Counted from the first letter of the stretch, positions 34,322 to 43,464 are shown. The stretch is DNA of 64,000 bases from Enterococcus_K sp051713825 (GCF_051713825.1 NZ_JBIOQR010000001.1:124001-188000); one strand, 5' to 3'. The notes: generated by a model not told the origin, from the sequence alone. Numbers and translations: made by a program.

Positions 34322-35521
34322 ATGAAAAACAAATATATGCCAACAGCGATAGGGCTGTACATTAATTATATTGTTCATGGGATGGGTGTTATTATTATTT
34401 CTCAAAATCAGAATGCTCTGATGGATCAATGGGATACAGATTTGATGGGGATTGCTAAGGTAATCTCAATGCTTGGAATCGGGCGTTTGATTGCGATTAT
34501 GATTTCTGGACGTTTGTCTGATAAGTTTGGTAGAAAACCATTCATTTATTTAGGAATGGTGACCTATATCGCGTACTTCTTTGGGATTTTGTTTAGCCCA
34601 AGCGTAGGATTAGCGATGGTTTTTGCTGTAATTGCTGGGATTTCGAATTCATTTTTAGATTCAGGAACGTATCCTGCGTTGATGGAGTCATTTCCTAAAA
34701 CAGCCGGGACAGCGAATGTTTTAATTAAAGCCTTTGTTCAAATCGGACAATTCGCTTTACCATTGATTATCAAATTCTTGGTCTCTTCAGGCTTGTGGTT
34801 TGGTTGGTCATTTATTATTGCCTCTATTGTTTTAGTGTTAAACAGCCTTTATTTATGGAAACGTTCATTCCCTGATCAAGATGAAAAAGAATCAGAGGAA
34901 AGTGGTGTAGAACAAGCACCAACAACACAATTTAAATCAAAACCGAAAATGGGAATTGAAGGGGTCGCCTTTGTCATTTATGGATTTATTTCACAAGCAA
35001 CCTTCTACTTGATTAGCCAATTTATTGGGACATACGGTGAGAAGGCGGCAGGAATGGCAGCAGCCGATGCAGGCGTCTTAGTTTCTTATTATTCAATCGG
35101 TTCATTATTGTGCGTGGCGTTTACAGCAATTGTTGCAGCGAAAATTCGTCCAATTTATCTAGTGTTAGTATATACTTTGGTTTCATTTGCAACTATTTTA
35201 GTGATGTGGTTATTCCCAACCCCTCTTGTTTGTACTGTTGGAGCAGCGTTAGTCGGCTTCTTTGCAGCGGGTGGCGTGATGCAATTAGGGTTAACCGTTA
35301 TGGGCGAAATGTTCCCTGCTGGTAAAGGGACGATTACAGGGATTTTCTATACCTTTGGAAGTATCGCTTCATTCGTTATTCCTGTAGCAGCAGCTCAAAT
35401 TGCGAAAAGTAGTGTTCGTAACATCATGTTATTTGATACAATTATCGCAGGAATCGGTTTTGTTTTAGCGGTGGTAGTCTTCATTCGTTACCGTCAAACA
35501 GTGGATACAAGTCAATCGTAA
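34322..35521 (+). CDS. MFS transporter, possible shikimate/quinate carrier
   Basis: 399 residues with 12 membrane helices and the signature ISGRLSDKFGRKPFIYLG (near residues 57-75). It starts 11 bp after the dehydrogenase gene. It is a paralogue of the carrier at 28811 by sequence pattern. Two related carriers in one locus could divide quinate and shikimate, or import and export. No signal distinguishes these. Confidence 0.86.
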   Translation: MKNKYMPTAIGLYINYIVHGMGVIIISQNQNALMDQWDTDLMGIAKVISMLGIGRLIAIMISGRLSDKFGRKPFIYLGMVTYIAYFFGILFSPSVGLAMVFAVIAGISNSFLDSGTYPALMESFPKTAGTANVLIKAFVQIGQFALPLIIKFLVSSGLWFGWSFIIASIVLVLNSLYLWKRSFPDQDEKESEESGVEQAPTTQFKSKPKMGIEGVAFVIYGFISQATFYLISQFIGTYGEKAAGMAAADAGVLVSYYSIGSLLCVAFTAIVAAKIRPIYLVLVYTLVSFATILVMWLFPTPLVCTVGAALVGFFAAGGVMQLGLTVMGEMFPAGKGTITGIFYTFGSIASFVIPVAAAQIAKSSVRNIMLFDTIIAGIGFVLAVVVFIRYRQTVDTSQS

Positions 35522-35551
35522 AAATTGTCTCACCGGTGATATAACAGTTAT

Positions 35552-35580
35552 TTGCGTTAAAGAATCGTTATAGTTAGAAT
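35552..35580 (+). promoter_or_regulatory. Possible internal promoter before aroD
   Basis: TTGCGT (35552-35557), 17-bp spacer, TAGAAT (35575-35580), in the 102-bp gap after the MFS gene. Moderate match only. Confidence 0.38.
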
Positions 35581-35623
35581 CAATAATAGAAGAATTTTAG
35601 ATAGAAAGAGGGCGTACAACAAG

Positions 35624-36379
35624 ATGAAAACAGTTAAAGTTGCTGATGTGGTTATTGGTGAAGGATTACCGAAAATCATTGTTCCTTTAGTAGAACGACA
35701 AGAAACGGCTATTTTAAAAGAAGCAGAAAAATTAGCTCAGTTAGATTGTGACATTATTGAATGGCGAATTGATTTCTTTGAAGAAGTGACCGATGGAAAA
35801 AAAGTTGCTGAGCTTTCTAAAAAGTTGAGTGCTTGTTTAAATAAACCATTATTGATTACCTTCCGTACGAAAAAAGAAGGCGGAGAGCTGGAATTGCCAG
35901 ATGCTCAATATTTTGCTATCTATGAAGAGGTTGTTGCTTCTGGAAAAGCTGACTTGATTGATGTTGAGTTATTTATGCCTGCAGAAGAATCCGCTCAATT
36001 AATGAAAAAAGCACAGAACAAAGGAGTTAAAATTGTGATGTGTAATCACGATTTTCATGCCACTCCTGAACAAACGGAAATTGTCAGTCGTTTACGAATG
36101 ATGCAAGAAAAAGGGGCAGATATTTGTAAGATTGCCGTCATGCCTCAAACGCCTGCTGACGTGTTAACACTTCTTGCGGCTACAGAAGAAATGAAGCGTG
36201 ACTATGCAGATCGACCATTGATTACGATGTCTATGGGTGCGTTAGGAATGGTCAGCCGTGTCTCTGGAGAAACATTTGGCTCAGCTGCAACATTCGGTGC
36301 TGCAGGCCAAGCTTCTGCACCAGGTCAGGTTCCTGTAGGAGAATTACGAACAATTCTAGATGTTTTGAAACACGGATAA
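35624..36379 (+). CDS. aroD: Type I 3-dehydroquinate dehydratase
   Basis: 251 residues, the usual type I length. It interconverts 3-dehydroquinate and 3-dehydroshikimate through a Schiff base. The catalytic Lys169 (DICKIAV) and His142 (CNHDFHAT) match Lys170 and His143 of the Salmonella enzyme. EWRIDFF and FRTKKEGG are the substrate-binding segments. It ends the quinate/shikimate operon, followed by a terminator at 36389. Start ATG follows AAAGAGGGCG. Confidence 0.95.
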   Translation: MKTVKVADVVIGEGLPKIIVPLVERQETAILKEAEKLAQLDCDIIEWRIDFFEEVTDGKKVAELSKKLSACLNKPLLITFRTKKEGGELELPDAQYFAIYEEVVASGKADLIDVELFMPAEESAQLMKKAQNKGVKIVMCNHDFHATPEQTEIVSRLRMMQEKGADICKIAVMPQTPADVLTLLAATEEMKRDYADRPLITMSMGALGMVSRVSGETFGSAATFGAAGQASAPGQVPVGELRTILDVLKHG

Positions 36380-36388
36380 AAAAATACG

Positions 36389-36449
36389 CAAAAAGAAATT
36401 GCTTAGGTTTTGTACGAAAGTGCAGAATGTGAGCAATTTTTTTCTTTTT
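36389..36449 (+). terminator. Terminator after aroD
   Basis: AAAAAGAAATTGCT (36390-36403) pairs with AGCAATTT (36432-36439) and the following T-rich run. The loop is long (about 28 bases), so efficiency is uncertain. Confidence 0.6.
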
Positions 36450-36550
36450 GAGTAAGTAGCAGTTTCCTCATGAAGTCCGCGTTATTATGGGAGATTTTAG
36501 CCACGAGGGGCACAGGTTCTACTTATTTTTAATTTCTTTTGAAATACATG

Positions 36551-36579
36551 TTGACTTAAGTTTGAGAATCAGTTATTAT
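36551..36579 (+). promoter_or_regulatory. Promoter of the TetR-ABC operon
   Basis: TTGACT (36551-36556), 17-bp spacer, TATTAT (36574-36579). Downstream TGAC (36583 region) and GTCA (36605 region) half-sites could form the TetR operator. Confidence 0.65.
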
Positions 36580-36638
36580 AAATTTGACCGAAAGAGTATT
36601 TCTAGTCATAAACATAAAAATAAAAAGGAGAATGCAAC

Positions 36639-37211
36639 ATGGCTTTTTCAGAAATAGAAAAAAAGAACATTAGAGAACGTTTGTTGGCAAATTGTGAAGA
36701 AAGCTGGTCGACTTTTGGTTATAAGAAAACAAGTGTCGATGAGTTATGTCAGAAAGCAGGAATATCAAAAGGATCTTTTTATTTGTTTTTTGATTCAAAA
36801 GAAGATTTGTTCTGCCAGGTGATGATTGAGGTACAAGAGCGACTGATTGCTATTGCCAAAAGGACATTGACCAAAACACCTACAAAACATGAATTGGCAG
36901 AGACCTTGAAGTTAGTATTTAGAGAATATAGCAGCGTGCCATTTTTAACAGAAACGCAGTCGCCAGATTTTGTGATGTTTATTAACCGGTTGTCACCAGA
37001 GAAGTTAGAAGAACTTGAAGAGCACGGTAGTTACGATATCCAAGACATTATTCGTGAGTCGGGCCTAACTTATCGGATAGAGGAGCAAAAAGGCTTATCT
37101 GCATTGGCTCTAATTTTCCGACCAATGAATGCCAATCAACAGCTCCCATGGGATTATTTAGAGGTCTTTGATTTCACCCTAGATACATTAATAGAAAAAA
37201 TATTTGAATAA
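36639..37211 (+). CDS. TetR-family transcriptional regulator
   Basis: 190 residues. N-terminal TetR HTH at about residues 10-56 (FGYKKTSVDELCQKAGISKGSFYLFFDSKEDLF). The C-terminal half is the variable ligand domain. It is 12 bp before the ATPase gene and probably represses its own ABC operon until a toxic compound is present. ATG follows AAAAAGGAGAATGCAAC. Confidence 0.92.
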   Translation: MAFSEIEKKNIRERLLANCEESWSTFGYKKTSVDELCQKAGISKGSFYLFFDSKEDLFCQVMIEVQERLIAIAKRTLTKTPTKHELAETLKLVFREYSSVPFLTETQSPDFVMFINRLSPEKLEELEEHGSYDIQDIIRESGLTYRIEEQKGLSALALIFRPMNANQQLPWDYLEVFDFTLDTLIEKIFE

Positions 37212-37223
37212 GAGGTGTCCAAA

Positions 37224-37949
37224 ATGGAATTTGTTATAAAAGCAGAGAATATTAGTAAAGAGTTCAAAGGAAAAGTAATTTTAAAAAATATCAATATGAC
37301 GATTGAAAAAGGTCAGATTTATGGATTGCTCGGTGCAAATGGTGCTGGCAAAACTACTTTAATGAAGATGATGTTAAACCTTCTAAAACCAACTACTGGC
37401 AATTTGACGATACTAGGAAGTGAAACCCAAGGCACAGACATGCGTTATCTTGCTAAGGTTGGAAGTTTGATTGAGACGCCAGTCTTTTATCCTAACATGA
37501 CGGTTAAGCAAAACTTGGAGATTCACTGTGAGTATATCGGTGAAAAATATAAAGCAGCTATTTCTGAGACGTTAGAATTAGTAGGGCTAAAAGAGATTGA
37601 AGACTATCAAATAAAAGAATTATCTTTAGGTATGAAACAACGTCTGGCGATTGGCAGAGCCTTATTGTGTCAACCAGAGCTGCTAATTTTGGATGAGCCG
37701 ATTAACGGAATTGATCCAGAAGGTATTGCAGATATTCGAAATCTACTACTGACAATTAATCAACAGCTACATGTAACGATGATTATCAGCAGTCATATTA
37801 TCAATGAAATTGAAAAGATTGCTGATACAGTTGGAATTATCAGTGAAGGAGAGCTATTAGAAGAGTTAGACAAGACAGAATTTCAACAAACCTCATTTGA
37901 CTTGGAAGCTCATTTTATTGAAATTTTACATAAACGAAAAGTCTCTTAA
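37224..37949 (+). CDS. ABC-2 type transporter ATPase subunit
   Basis: 241 residues from ATG 37224 (AGAGGTG upstream). Walker A GANGAGKTT near residues 38-46, signature LSLGMKQRL near 133-141, Walker B LLILDEPINGIDPEG near 153-167, then the switch His. The LSLGMKQRL form is usual for ABC-2 exporters of lantibiotic-immunity, bacitracin and Na+ type. It pairs with the permease 45 bp downstream. Confidence 0.92.
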   Translation: MEFVIKAENISKEFKGKVILKNINMTIEKGQIYGLLGANGAGKTTLMKMMLNLLKPTTGNLTILGSETQGTDMRYLAKVGSLIETPVFYPNMTVKQNLEIHCEYIGEKYKAAISETLELVGLKEIEDYQIKELSLGMKQRLAIGRALLCQPELLILDEPINGIDPEGIADIRNLLLTINQQLHVTMIISSHIINEIEKIADTVGIISEGELLEELDKTEFQQTSFDLEAHFIEILHKRKVS

Positions 37950-37994
37950 AAGGGAATGATTATCATAGATGAAGAAGAGTAGGGAGAATAGAAA

Positions 37995-38684
37995 ATGGAA
38001 ATGAAAAAATTAATTCAAATTGAGATGCAAAAAATGAACATAAAAAGTTATGTAAAATATGCAGTAATTGCGAATGTGGCGATTGTTTTGTTGGTTTTTC
38101 TAACGACAGTTTTGTCACAACTGACAGTAGGTGAGATGCCGTCTATTGCAACAACAACGGTGATTGATTCATTGGTGAAAGCGACATTTTTAGTCTGGGA
38201 AGCAGTATTAATTGCTAACTTGGTGATTGAAGAGTACAGAAGTAAAACGATTTTATTATTATTTTCGTATCCAGTGGAGAGAAAAAAGGTGATTCTAAGT
38301 AAGCTTGTCGTTATCACAGGTGTGGTGTTTCTTTCTATGATTGTTTCACAGCTTATTCAAAACAGTCTATTTTTCACCTTGAGTCAACTGGTTCCTTTCG
38401 TTGAGTATCATTTATCATTGGGAGAAATTGCCGCCATTTTGTTAACTACAGTGACGTCAATTTTTCTAGGCATGCTTCCTATGTATGTAGGGATGTTTAA
38501 TAAATCAACGGTTGCAACAGTCGTCAGCTCCATCCTAATTGTTGCTTTAACGGTGAGTTCAGGTGGACAAGATGGTTCAGGTCTTATTACTATGGTTCCT
38601 GTCTCAGTAACTTTAGGTATTTTAGGTGCAGGCTGTGCAGGATTGACAATAAAAAAAATGTTATCAGAAGATATCATACTATAA
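37995..38684 (+). CDS. ABC-2 type transporter permease
   Basis: 229 residues with about six hydrophobic segments and a short N-terminal cytoplasmic part, the size of the small ABC-2 permeases of lantibiotic-immunity (LanE/G-like) systems. ATG 37995 follows AGAGTAGGGAGAATAG. Substrate unknown; with TetR control, resistance to a toxic compound or peptide is likely. Confidence 0.85.
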   Translation: MEMKKLIQIEMQKMNIKSYVKYAVIANVAIVLLVFLTTVLSQLTVGEMPSIATTTVIDSLVKATFLVWEAVLIANLVIEEYRSKTILLLFSYPVERKKVILSKLVVITGVVFLSMIVSQLIQNSLFFTLSQLVPFVEYHLSLGEIAAILLTTVTSIFLGMLPMYVGMFNKSTVATVVSSILIVALTVSSGGQDGSGLITMVPVSVTLGILGAGCAGLTIKKMLSEDIIL

Positions 38685-38725
38685 AAAAACAAATAAAATA
38701 ATAAAACTATTGGAGGAATTTACAA

Positions 38726-38917
38726 ATGAACACACAAATGATTTCAGGATTAAGCCCAGAATTACAAATGATTGGTACAGTTTTAAGTCTTATCTTTTCA
38801 GTTCTATTGATTGTTGCTGGTCTGTATTTCAAGAAAAAAAATAAAAACTGGTGGTCGGCTTCTGTACTATTAGGTGTTGTCTCAATCATCGTAAATGCTT
38901 TTCAGTTAATGAGTTAA
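38726..38917 (+). CDS. Small two-helix membrane protein in the TetR-ABC operon
   Basis: 63 residues with a strong ribosome site TTGGAGGAATTTACAA. Two hydrophobic segments (about residues 14-34 and 43-62) are separated by a basic loop FKKKNKNWW. It lies 41 bp after the permease and before the terminator at 38960, so it is in the operon. Family not recognised; it could be an accessory or immunity-type subunit. Confidence 0.68.
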   Translation: MNTQMISGLSPELQMIGTVLSLIFSVLLIVAGLYFKKKNKNWWSASVLLGVVSIIVNAFQLMS

Positions 38918-38959
38918 AAAACAATGATCCATTCATACGGAGTTACAATACATAGAAGA

Positions 38960-38995
38960 AAGAACGGGGAAACCGAAAAATCCTCGTTCTTTTTT
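38960..38995 (+). terminator. Terminator of the TetR-ABC operon
   Basis: AAGAACGGGGA (38960-38970) pairs with TCCTCGTTCTT (38981-38991), then T residues. Confidence 0.85.
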
Positions 38996-39083
38996 GCTAG
39001 GGGGTGAACTAAAATGAGCATAAAGAAAAGTTTTGTTATAACCTGTCCAAATTAATAATATGAATACTATTTCTTTTAAAAAA

Positions 39084-39190
39084 GAGTGGAAACTTAAAAC
39101 AACTCCGAGAAAATAAGTCGAAGTTCTCACCAATTTAAGAAATTAATGCCGTAAGTTCCTCTTCTTCTTGGAGCTAAGTCGTTCTGTCAT
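39084..39190. repeat. Eroded intergenic repeat copy
   Basis: AACTCCGAGAAAATAAG at 39101-39117 and the inverted end GGAGCTAAGTCGTTCTGTC (39170-39188) resemble the two ends of the repeat family. The interior is diverged. Confidence 0.45.
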
Positions 39191-39211
39191 CCCTTTTCCT
39201 AACTAGCCAAA

Positions 39212-39853
39212 TTAATAAGTGTCACTACTTTCATCATAATAATGGATGATAGTTCCTCGATAAACCTTTTTACCTTCACCGTTTTTCTTAAGTAAGTTAT
39301 GTTTATTCATCTTTTCAAATGTCGGATATTCAAGAACGGTTCCATCGTCTAATTGCAATTCTTTAATATATTCCATATCAACACCTAAAATAGTTTTTTC
39401 TTTATCATACACAATATCTGAAACACCATACAAAGTTATTTTATACGATTCATCTTCTTTTTTTCGTTGATAATCATCATAGAAAGTTTTCCCGCCAATA
39501 AGAACAGTTACTACGATTGACAATAAAAGACAAAAAGCTAAAAATTTCTTAGTGTGTTTTTCCACCATTTCCTCTTTCCTCCTTTGATCATTGAATGATA
39601 GAACTTTTTCCTTCTCTAACTCATCAAGCAAAATTTCAGAGGTTAGTAATGTCTGGTTCTCTTCATCAAGAATATCAACTACACTCATATCATAGGCATC
39701 GGCCAATAAAATTAAGGTATAAATATCCGGTAATGAATTATTGTTTTCCCATTTGGATATTGATTGCCTTGAAAGGTGTAACTTTTCTCCAAGTTCTTTT
39801 TGAGTCCATCCTTTTTCATTCCTTAAAGCTCGTAACCTACTACCCAACTTCAT
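39212..39853 (-). CDS. XRE-family membrane-bound regulator
   Basis: 213 residues from ATG 39853 (GGTGA 5 bp upstream); an in-frame GTG at 39865 is possible. N-terminal HTH at residues 6-60 (TQKELGEKLHLSRQSISKWENN), then a linker and one membrane helix near residues 115-135 (FLAFCLLLSIVVTVLIGG), with an extracellular C-terminal domain of about 75 residues. This plan, with a cytoplasmic DNA-binding and an outside sensor part, suggests direct signal sensing. Target unknown; the 320-bp gap to the next gene is the likely regulated region. Confidence 0.82.
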   Translation of the reverse strand: MKLGSRLRALRNEKGWTQKELGEKLHLSRQSISKWENNNSLPDIYTLILLADAYDMSVVDILDEENQTLLTSEILLDELEKEKVLSFNDQRRKEEMVEKHTKKFLAFCLLLSIVVTVLIGGKTFYDDYQRKKEDESYKITLYGVSDIVYDKEKTILGVDMEYIKELQLDDGTVLEYPTFEKMNKHNLLKKNGEGKKVYRGTIIHYYDESSDTY

Positions 39854-40173
39854 TATATTCACCACGCTTTCTATTGTTATATTTATACCACTTTAACCAA
39901 ACATATACGTGCTACTATTGGTTGCGCGAGTGTTTTATTTCAAAAATACTCTTCTCAACCAATAAATACTTTGCTACCTTTAAAAATTTTTCTAAAACCA
40001 TTTGCCTTTCTTTTTCAGTCGAAGACACATATTATAAAAGCGCACAGAAGTGACTTGGTGGTATACTTGGCATATTAAGGTAGGGTTCTATTGGTTACTA
40101 CTGATTGAGAGGATGAGCTGAAGTCAATTTTTTTTGAGAGAAGAGCAACGGTTGGAAAGAAGAGCGTATAAAA
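39854..40173. other. Intergenic region between the XRE gene and a small membrane-protein gene
   Basis: AT-rich, with no gene that I can support. An extended -10 box (TGGTATACT, 40059-40067) could drive the small membrane protein gene at 40174 with a leader of about 100 bases. A short frame with Tyr- and His-rich residues crosses 39900-40050 but lacks a ribosome site. Confidence 0.4.
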
Positions 40174-40557
40174 ATGAGAAAGTTCTTGCAAAAATTTTCG
40201 AGTATTCTGTTAATTTTCGTGGCAATCTTACTGTTTATCGCAGCATTTAGCGAATGGCAAGACCAACGAGCATTTGTAACTGGTGAGAAAAAAAAACGGT
40301 GGCAACGATTAGGGTGGATGAAAACCTACCGTTTTGCTGAGAACTCTTATCCAGTTGTAGCAAAGGATTCCTCTTGGAAAGATGGGGATGAGATTCCTAT
40401 TTTTTTTCTGAAGAGTCGGCCATATATGGTGGCAGAGAATCCTTATGTCTACCATTCTGATGCAACGATTCAGTCGTCCCTTGTCGGTGGGCTGTTTTTT
40501 CTGTTGTTTGCGATAGGAAGTATACAGTTACAACGCTGGAGAAATCGACGCACCTAG
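40174..40557 (+). CDS. Small two-helix membrane protein, function unknown
   Basis: 127 residues. Hydrophobic segments at about residues 8-27 (SILLIFVAILLFIAAF) and 103-119 (LVGGLFFLLFAIGSIQL) enclose an external domain of about 70 residues with many aromatic and charged residues. The layout is like DUF3592 proteins but shorter; I do not assign a family. Divergent from the XRE membrane regulator, it may be its target. Ribosome site AAGAAGAGCG. Confidence 0.6.
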   Translation: MRKFLQKFSSILLIFVAILLFIAAFSEWQDQRAFVTGEKKKRWQRLGWMKTYRFAENSYPVVAKDSSWKDGDEIPIFFLKSRPYMVAENPYVYHSDATIQSSLVGGLFFLLFAIGSIQLQRWRNRRT

Positions 40558-40635
40558 TTAAGGAGCGGAGAATTTGTTTAGTTGGCAGAAGAAGGTTTGG
40601 CGTATCTTAGAAGCTTGTATATCGGGTGAAAAAAA

Positions 40636-40757
40636 GAGGTTGAGACAGAAGTGTTTAACTCCGAGAAATAAGAAGGAATTCACGGAAATTGCTCTTCAAA
40701 TTTTTGTGAATTTCAGCTTATTTCCGAAGGAGTTGCTTCTGTACCCACCGTTTATTT
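40636..40757 (+). repeat. Short (type A) intergenic palindromic repeat, copy 3
   Basis: Nearly identical to the copy at 30277 from the AGAAGTGTTTAACTCCG end through CTTCTGTACCCACCG. It has no terminator hairpin beyond its right end. A 61-codon frame runs through it but is not a gene. Confidence 0.88.
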
Positions 40758-40794
40758 AGGGCTCCTTTTACCATCAGAAGTCCTCTTTTACCGA

Positions 40795-41496
40795 TTAAAA
40801 ATAATAGTACTGGACAGTTAGAATCACGATTAAGACCAAAATGCCAGGTAAAAAATTGGAGACGCGGATTTTCGTTAGTTTCATAATGTTTAAACCAATT
40901 GCTAAAATCATTAATCCGCCAATCACGCTGATTTGGTCCATAAGAATAGTTAGCAAGCCATCGGGAACGTATTGAATGATGAAGCTAGCAAACAAGGTAA
41001 TGGCTCCTTGATAGAGTAAGACAGGGATGGCGGAAAAGAGCACACCAACACCTAATGACGCGGTTAACATACTGGCCATGAAGGTATCCATGACAGCCTT
41101 AGTAAGTAATGTCTGATGATTGCCTGAAACACCACTTTCAATCGCTCCAATAATTCCCATTGAACCAATCACAAAAATAAGCGTAGCTGTAACAAAACCT
41201 TCAGAAAAATTGCTATTTCCTCGTGCAAAACGATTTTCTAAAAACAGACCAAAACGGCCCATTCGATCTTCAATTTTTGCCCATTCACCGATAAGTCCAC
41301 CTAAACAAATACTAATAATAATCAGAATGAAAGAGGACGCTTGAATGCCCATCTGTATCGCTAAAATGACGACGCCTAACCCAATTCCTTTTGTAACTGT
41401 GTCTTTGGTTTGTTCATTGATATTGCGTAAAAGAATGCCTGCAAGACTCCCGATAACAATGCCCAAACTATCTGCTAGTGATCCAAGTAAAACCAT
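40795..41496 (-). CDS. DUF554 family membrane protein
   Basis: 233 residues, about seven membrane segments. N-terminal GIVIGSLAGILLR and VILAIQMGIQASSF, with SMGIIGAIESG mid-sequence, are the DUF554 (YdfK/YqgA) pattern. ATG follows AAAGGAGGTAGACTTGT on the minus strand. Integral membrane; function unknown in the family. A single-gene unit with the repeat copy near its 3' end. Confidence 0.85.
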   Translation of the reverse strand: MVLLGSLADSLGIVIGSLAGILLRNINEQTKDTVTKGIGLGVVILAIQMGIQASSFILIIISICLGGLIGEWAKIEDRMGRFGLFLENRFARGNSNFSEGFVTATLIFVIGSMGIIGAIESGVSGNHQTLLTKAVMDTFMASMLTASLGVGVLFSAIPVLLYQGAITLFASFIIQYVPDGLLTILMDQISVIGGLMILAIGLNIMKLTKIRVSNFLPGILVLIVILTVQYYYF

Positions 41497-41832
41497 ACAA
41501 GTCTACCTCCTTTGTTTATTATGAGAAAAAAATGAAAAAGTATATAAATAGGATAGTAGCATAGATTCATTGGTTTTGAAACATGAAATGGCTACGAACG
41601 CTAGAATTTATTTGTTCGTTGGAGAATGGAGTTGATTGAATAGATCAGTGAATATAAAGAGTTGAAGAGTTTGTGTTTCTATTTTTTTAAAAGATAAGAG
41701 AAGCTTTTTTGGACCTGTTAGTTGTTTTTCGGTCCATATTTTATAGGCGATTTATGATAGACAAGTGAGTATCTTTTTGATAAGGTTAGAAAACAAATAG
41801 ATTTTAGTGTGAATGTGAAGTGGGTGAGTGGG
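41497..41832. promoter_or_regulatory. Divergent region between the DUF554 and PucR genes with an inverted repeat
   Basis: TGGACC (41710-41715) is inverted at GGTCCA (41731-41736), about 100 bp before the PucR start. GGTCCATATTTT here is close to GGTCCTATATTTTT upstream of the permease gene (43852-43865). Otherwise AT-rich without a clear -35/-10 pair. Confidence 0.4.
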
Positions 41833-43464
41833 TTGAGTGTAAAACTGCGAGAATTATTGACATTGCCATCATTAAAGGAGGCAGAGGTAATTACTGGGGA
41901 AAATCAATTAGAGCGACGTGTCACGTCCTTGTCTTTTTTAGAGGTATCGGATATGGCCTTTTTTGAGCAGAATATGCGAATGCCCTATGAGTATGTTGGT
42001 GGCGAGTTGGTGATCTCTTCTTTGTTTACGGTAAAGGACGATGTTGAAAAACAGTGTGAGACGATTCGACATTTACATAATCTAGGAGAAGTTGGCATCT
42101 TACTTTATTATGTGGGAATTATTTTACCGGATTTGGCTCCGAAAGTGATTGAGACCGCAGAAGCGCTTGATTTCGTGATTATTCAGATGCCCAAAAATAA
42201 CTTTTCTCTTCGGTATAATGAAGCGATTATTGAGATTATGACAGAGCTTTTGAAGCAAAAGCCTACAGATACGATGGTCAATGAGGTCTTAGAAAAAGCG
42301 TCAGCATTGCCCGTCCATAGACAAAGTGTGGATATGACTCTAAAAATTGTGGCTGACTTCTTGCGAACGAATATCTTGTTGACTAATGATGAGGAGGAAG
42401 TTATCAATCAAATCAAATGGCCGAGGAATTCGACCATGGATTTGAAGGAGTTTTTGGGTTCGTTATCGGATTCTAGAGTCGGCTTTAGGCCAGCTTCTAA
42501 GGTTGATTATTCATCTGAGTTGAGTGTTTCGGTAAATTTGATAGATGGTCAGACGATTCAGCAAGAGGAGTTTTCGATATTTTATAAAGAAATTTATCAT
42601 AAAGACAATGGACGATTACATTTATATTTAATAAAAGAGCATGAGCTGTTGACCCAAGAAGAGTGTGAACAAGCAGTTGAGGTTGTTCGAGTGGCACTGA
42701 ATTTATGGGGGAAGAAGCATGGGGAAGTGAGCGAGTTTGCTTTAGTTCAAGCTATTTTAAATGATGAAAGTGAGAAGATGTTTCGATTAGCGAGCAAGCT
42801 TTCGGTGGATGTTAAAGGAATTGATAAAATGTGGTTAGTTCAACTAAAAACATTAGCCCATGCTAAGGAAATAAAGGAAGAACTAAGTGAACAGGCATCA
42901 AAAAATTATCAGACCTCGCTGGTTCAAATTATCGAAAAAGAAATTGTCGTTTTGTTAGGAAATCATCGACATAGCGATTCAGAGTTAGATTTAGGACAGG
43001 TGTTTGTTGAGACAAGTCGCTATAAAGAAGAGATTATGAGTATCGTTTTTTGTCCGCGAATGCGTCATACCGCAGATGTTCGACAAACGTATCAGTTGAT
43101 TAATGACGTCGTAGATTCTTTGCCAATCATTTTTCCGAATCGTATTCATTTTTCGCTTAGTGAAATTCGACAAGTTCAAAAAGGACGCAAAATTGTTCGA
43201 TCTGGGGAGTTGCAGATAGCAGAGCAGCTTCGTATTTTGGAACCTATTTTAGAGAACGAAGAGTATCTAACAACATTGAGTCTGTTTTTATTGGATGCGC
43301 AGGCGGATTTTCAACATTGTAGTGAGCTCTTGTTTGTCCATAAAAATACAGTCAAATACCGCATCAAAAAAATTAGTGAACTGATTGGTTATGAAGTGAC
43401 TGGTTTTTCTGAAAGTTATGAATGTTCCCTAGCGTGCATGGTTCAGAGGCTGGTGACACAATAA
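41833..43464 (+). CDS. PucR-family transcriptional regulator
   Basis: 543 residues if it starts at TTG 41833, favoured by GGTGAG just upstream; in-frame GTGs at 41824 and 41809 are alternatives. The N-terminal PucR sensor domain (about residues 1-120: KLRELLTLPSLKEAEVITGEN) and the C-terminal HTH_30 (FVHKNTVKYRIKKISELIGY, near 505-525) are typical. PucR-type proteins activate purine, hydantoin or related catabolic genes. It is upstream of and in the same direction as the NCS1 permease, DUF917 and HyuA-type genes, which are its likely targets. Confidence 0.88.
   Translation: MSVKLRELLTLPSLKEAEVITGENQLERRVTSLSFLEVSDMAFFEQNMRMPYEYVGGELVISSLFTVKDDVEKQCETIRHLHNLGEVGILLYYVGIILPDLAPKVIETAEALDFVIIQMPKNNFSLRYNEAIIEIMTELLKQKPTDTMVNEVLEKASALPVHRQSVDMTLKIVADFLRTNILLTNDEEEVINQIKWPRNSTMDLKEFLGSLSDSRVGFRPASKVDYSSELSVSVNLIDGQTIQQEEFSIFYKEIYHKDNGRLHLYLIKEHELLTQEECEQAVEVVRVALNLWGKKHGEVSEFALVQAILNDESEKMFRLASKLSVDVKGIDKMWLVQLKTLAHAKEIKEELSEQASKNYQTSLVQIIEKEIVVLLGNHRHSDSELDLGQVFVETSRYKEEIMSIVFCPRMRHTADVRQTYQLINDVVDSLPIIFPNRIHFSLSEIRQVQKGRKIVRSGELQIAEQLRILEPILENEEYLTTLSLFLLDAQADFQHCSELLFVHKNTVKYRIKKISELIGYEVTGFSESYECSLACMVQRLVTQ

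Noticed and set aside
39900..40053. Part of a 152-residue plus-strand frame (39595-40053)
   Set aside because: It is antisense to the XRE gene over most of its length, with unusual residue composition and no ribosome site.
40574..40759. 61-residue plus-strand frame
   Set aside because: Same reason: it is the type A repeat with a random N-terminal addition and no ribosome site.
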